From contig NZ_JAINRD010000001.1 in the NCBI RefSeq assembly GCF_020400605.1, positions 558,001-622,000 of the forward strand: a DNA stretch of 64,000 nt, in the 5' to 3' direction. The DNA comes from Streptomyces aculeolatus. Its GTDB lineage: Bacteria > Actinomycetota > Actinomycetes > Streptomycetales > Streptomycetaceae. The notes under the pieces were generated by a model. The model was not told where the DNA came from and did no database searches. It was given only the letters and a program-made list of their open reading frames with translations. Position 1 is the stretch's first letter. Each line of letters opens with the position of its first letter. A program made the position numbers and the translations under genes. Shown one piece after another: positions 63,930 through 64,000 of this stretch.

Positions 63930-64000
63930 TGTTCGACGGCCCGGGCCGGAGCGGCGCCGCTCGGGCAGCCGCTCCGGCCCGGGCCGGTGCCGGCAGGTCA

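Overview
The window is very G+C-rich, with almost every third codon position G or C, GTG/TTG starts and ATGA-type overlaps. It carries bldG, an Ssd/Tad locus, a crp of Streptomyces length, an hppA proton pyrophosphatase, a TopA with a Lys/Ala tail and a 2-methylisoborneol-type terpene locus. This points to a Streptomyces or a very close relative. The order crp ... nth-nudix-marP ... nhaA-acs ... ssd-tad ... helicase-bldG ... hppA ... topA-tmk is, as I recall it, the conserved arrangement of the S. coelicolor SCO3571-SCO3542 region, so most of the window is chromosome core.

Layout. Positions 1-1078 hold the end of an MBL-fold hydrolase and crp, with a candidate Crp site in front of crp. Positions 1503-15279 look like an accessory block: a DrrAB-type exporter facing an AfsR-like regulator, a geranyl-diphosphate methyltransferase plus 2-methylisoborneol-type cyclase, a TetR/MFS pair with two operator-like palindromes, a quinone reductase, an inositol-monophosphatase-like protein with altered metal ligands, and an NfeD-flotillin pair. 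Positions 15427-26487 are housekeeping: endonuclease III, Nudix, MarP-like protease, a 57-codon small gene, hydrolase, holin-like protein, NhaA, acetyl-CoA synthetase and a SulP-carbonic anhydrase fusion. Positions 26773-31294 hold a deacetylase-like lipoprotein, a CooC/MinD-like ATPase, a Fic-like protein with a degenerate motif and a HAD phosphatase.

Positions 31832-37249 form a tightly overlapping Tad-type operon (Ssd/CpaE, TadA, TadB, TadC, a Flp-like pilin and two TadE-like pseudopilins). Then come an aldo/keto reductase, a DUF1998 helicase, bldG with its ATPase-like partner, a ten-unit tandem repeat, hppA, a lipoprotein, a methyltransferase, DUF2752 and TM2 membrane proteins, topA, and a three-part tmk (MFS-like domain, thymidylate kinase, charged coiled coil).

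Downstream of tmk a strong bidirectional hairpin separates the core from a self-contained catabolic/transport cluster (55464-63862). It has a cupin and a LysR regulator read divergently, then SDR, RraA-like aldolase, PfkB kinase, a NitT/TauT-type binding protein, two permeases, an ATPase and a small membrane protein, closed by a terminator hairpin. A GAAT-N6-ATTC dyad occurs in front of both the cupin and the SDR operon. The enzymes suggest import of a small acid or sugar acid that is oxidised, cleaved and phosphorylated, but the substrate cannot be read from the sequence. This cluster is the best candidate for an undescribed system. The duplicated DnaA-box pairs upstream of ssd and tmk are the best non-coding oddity.
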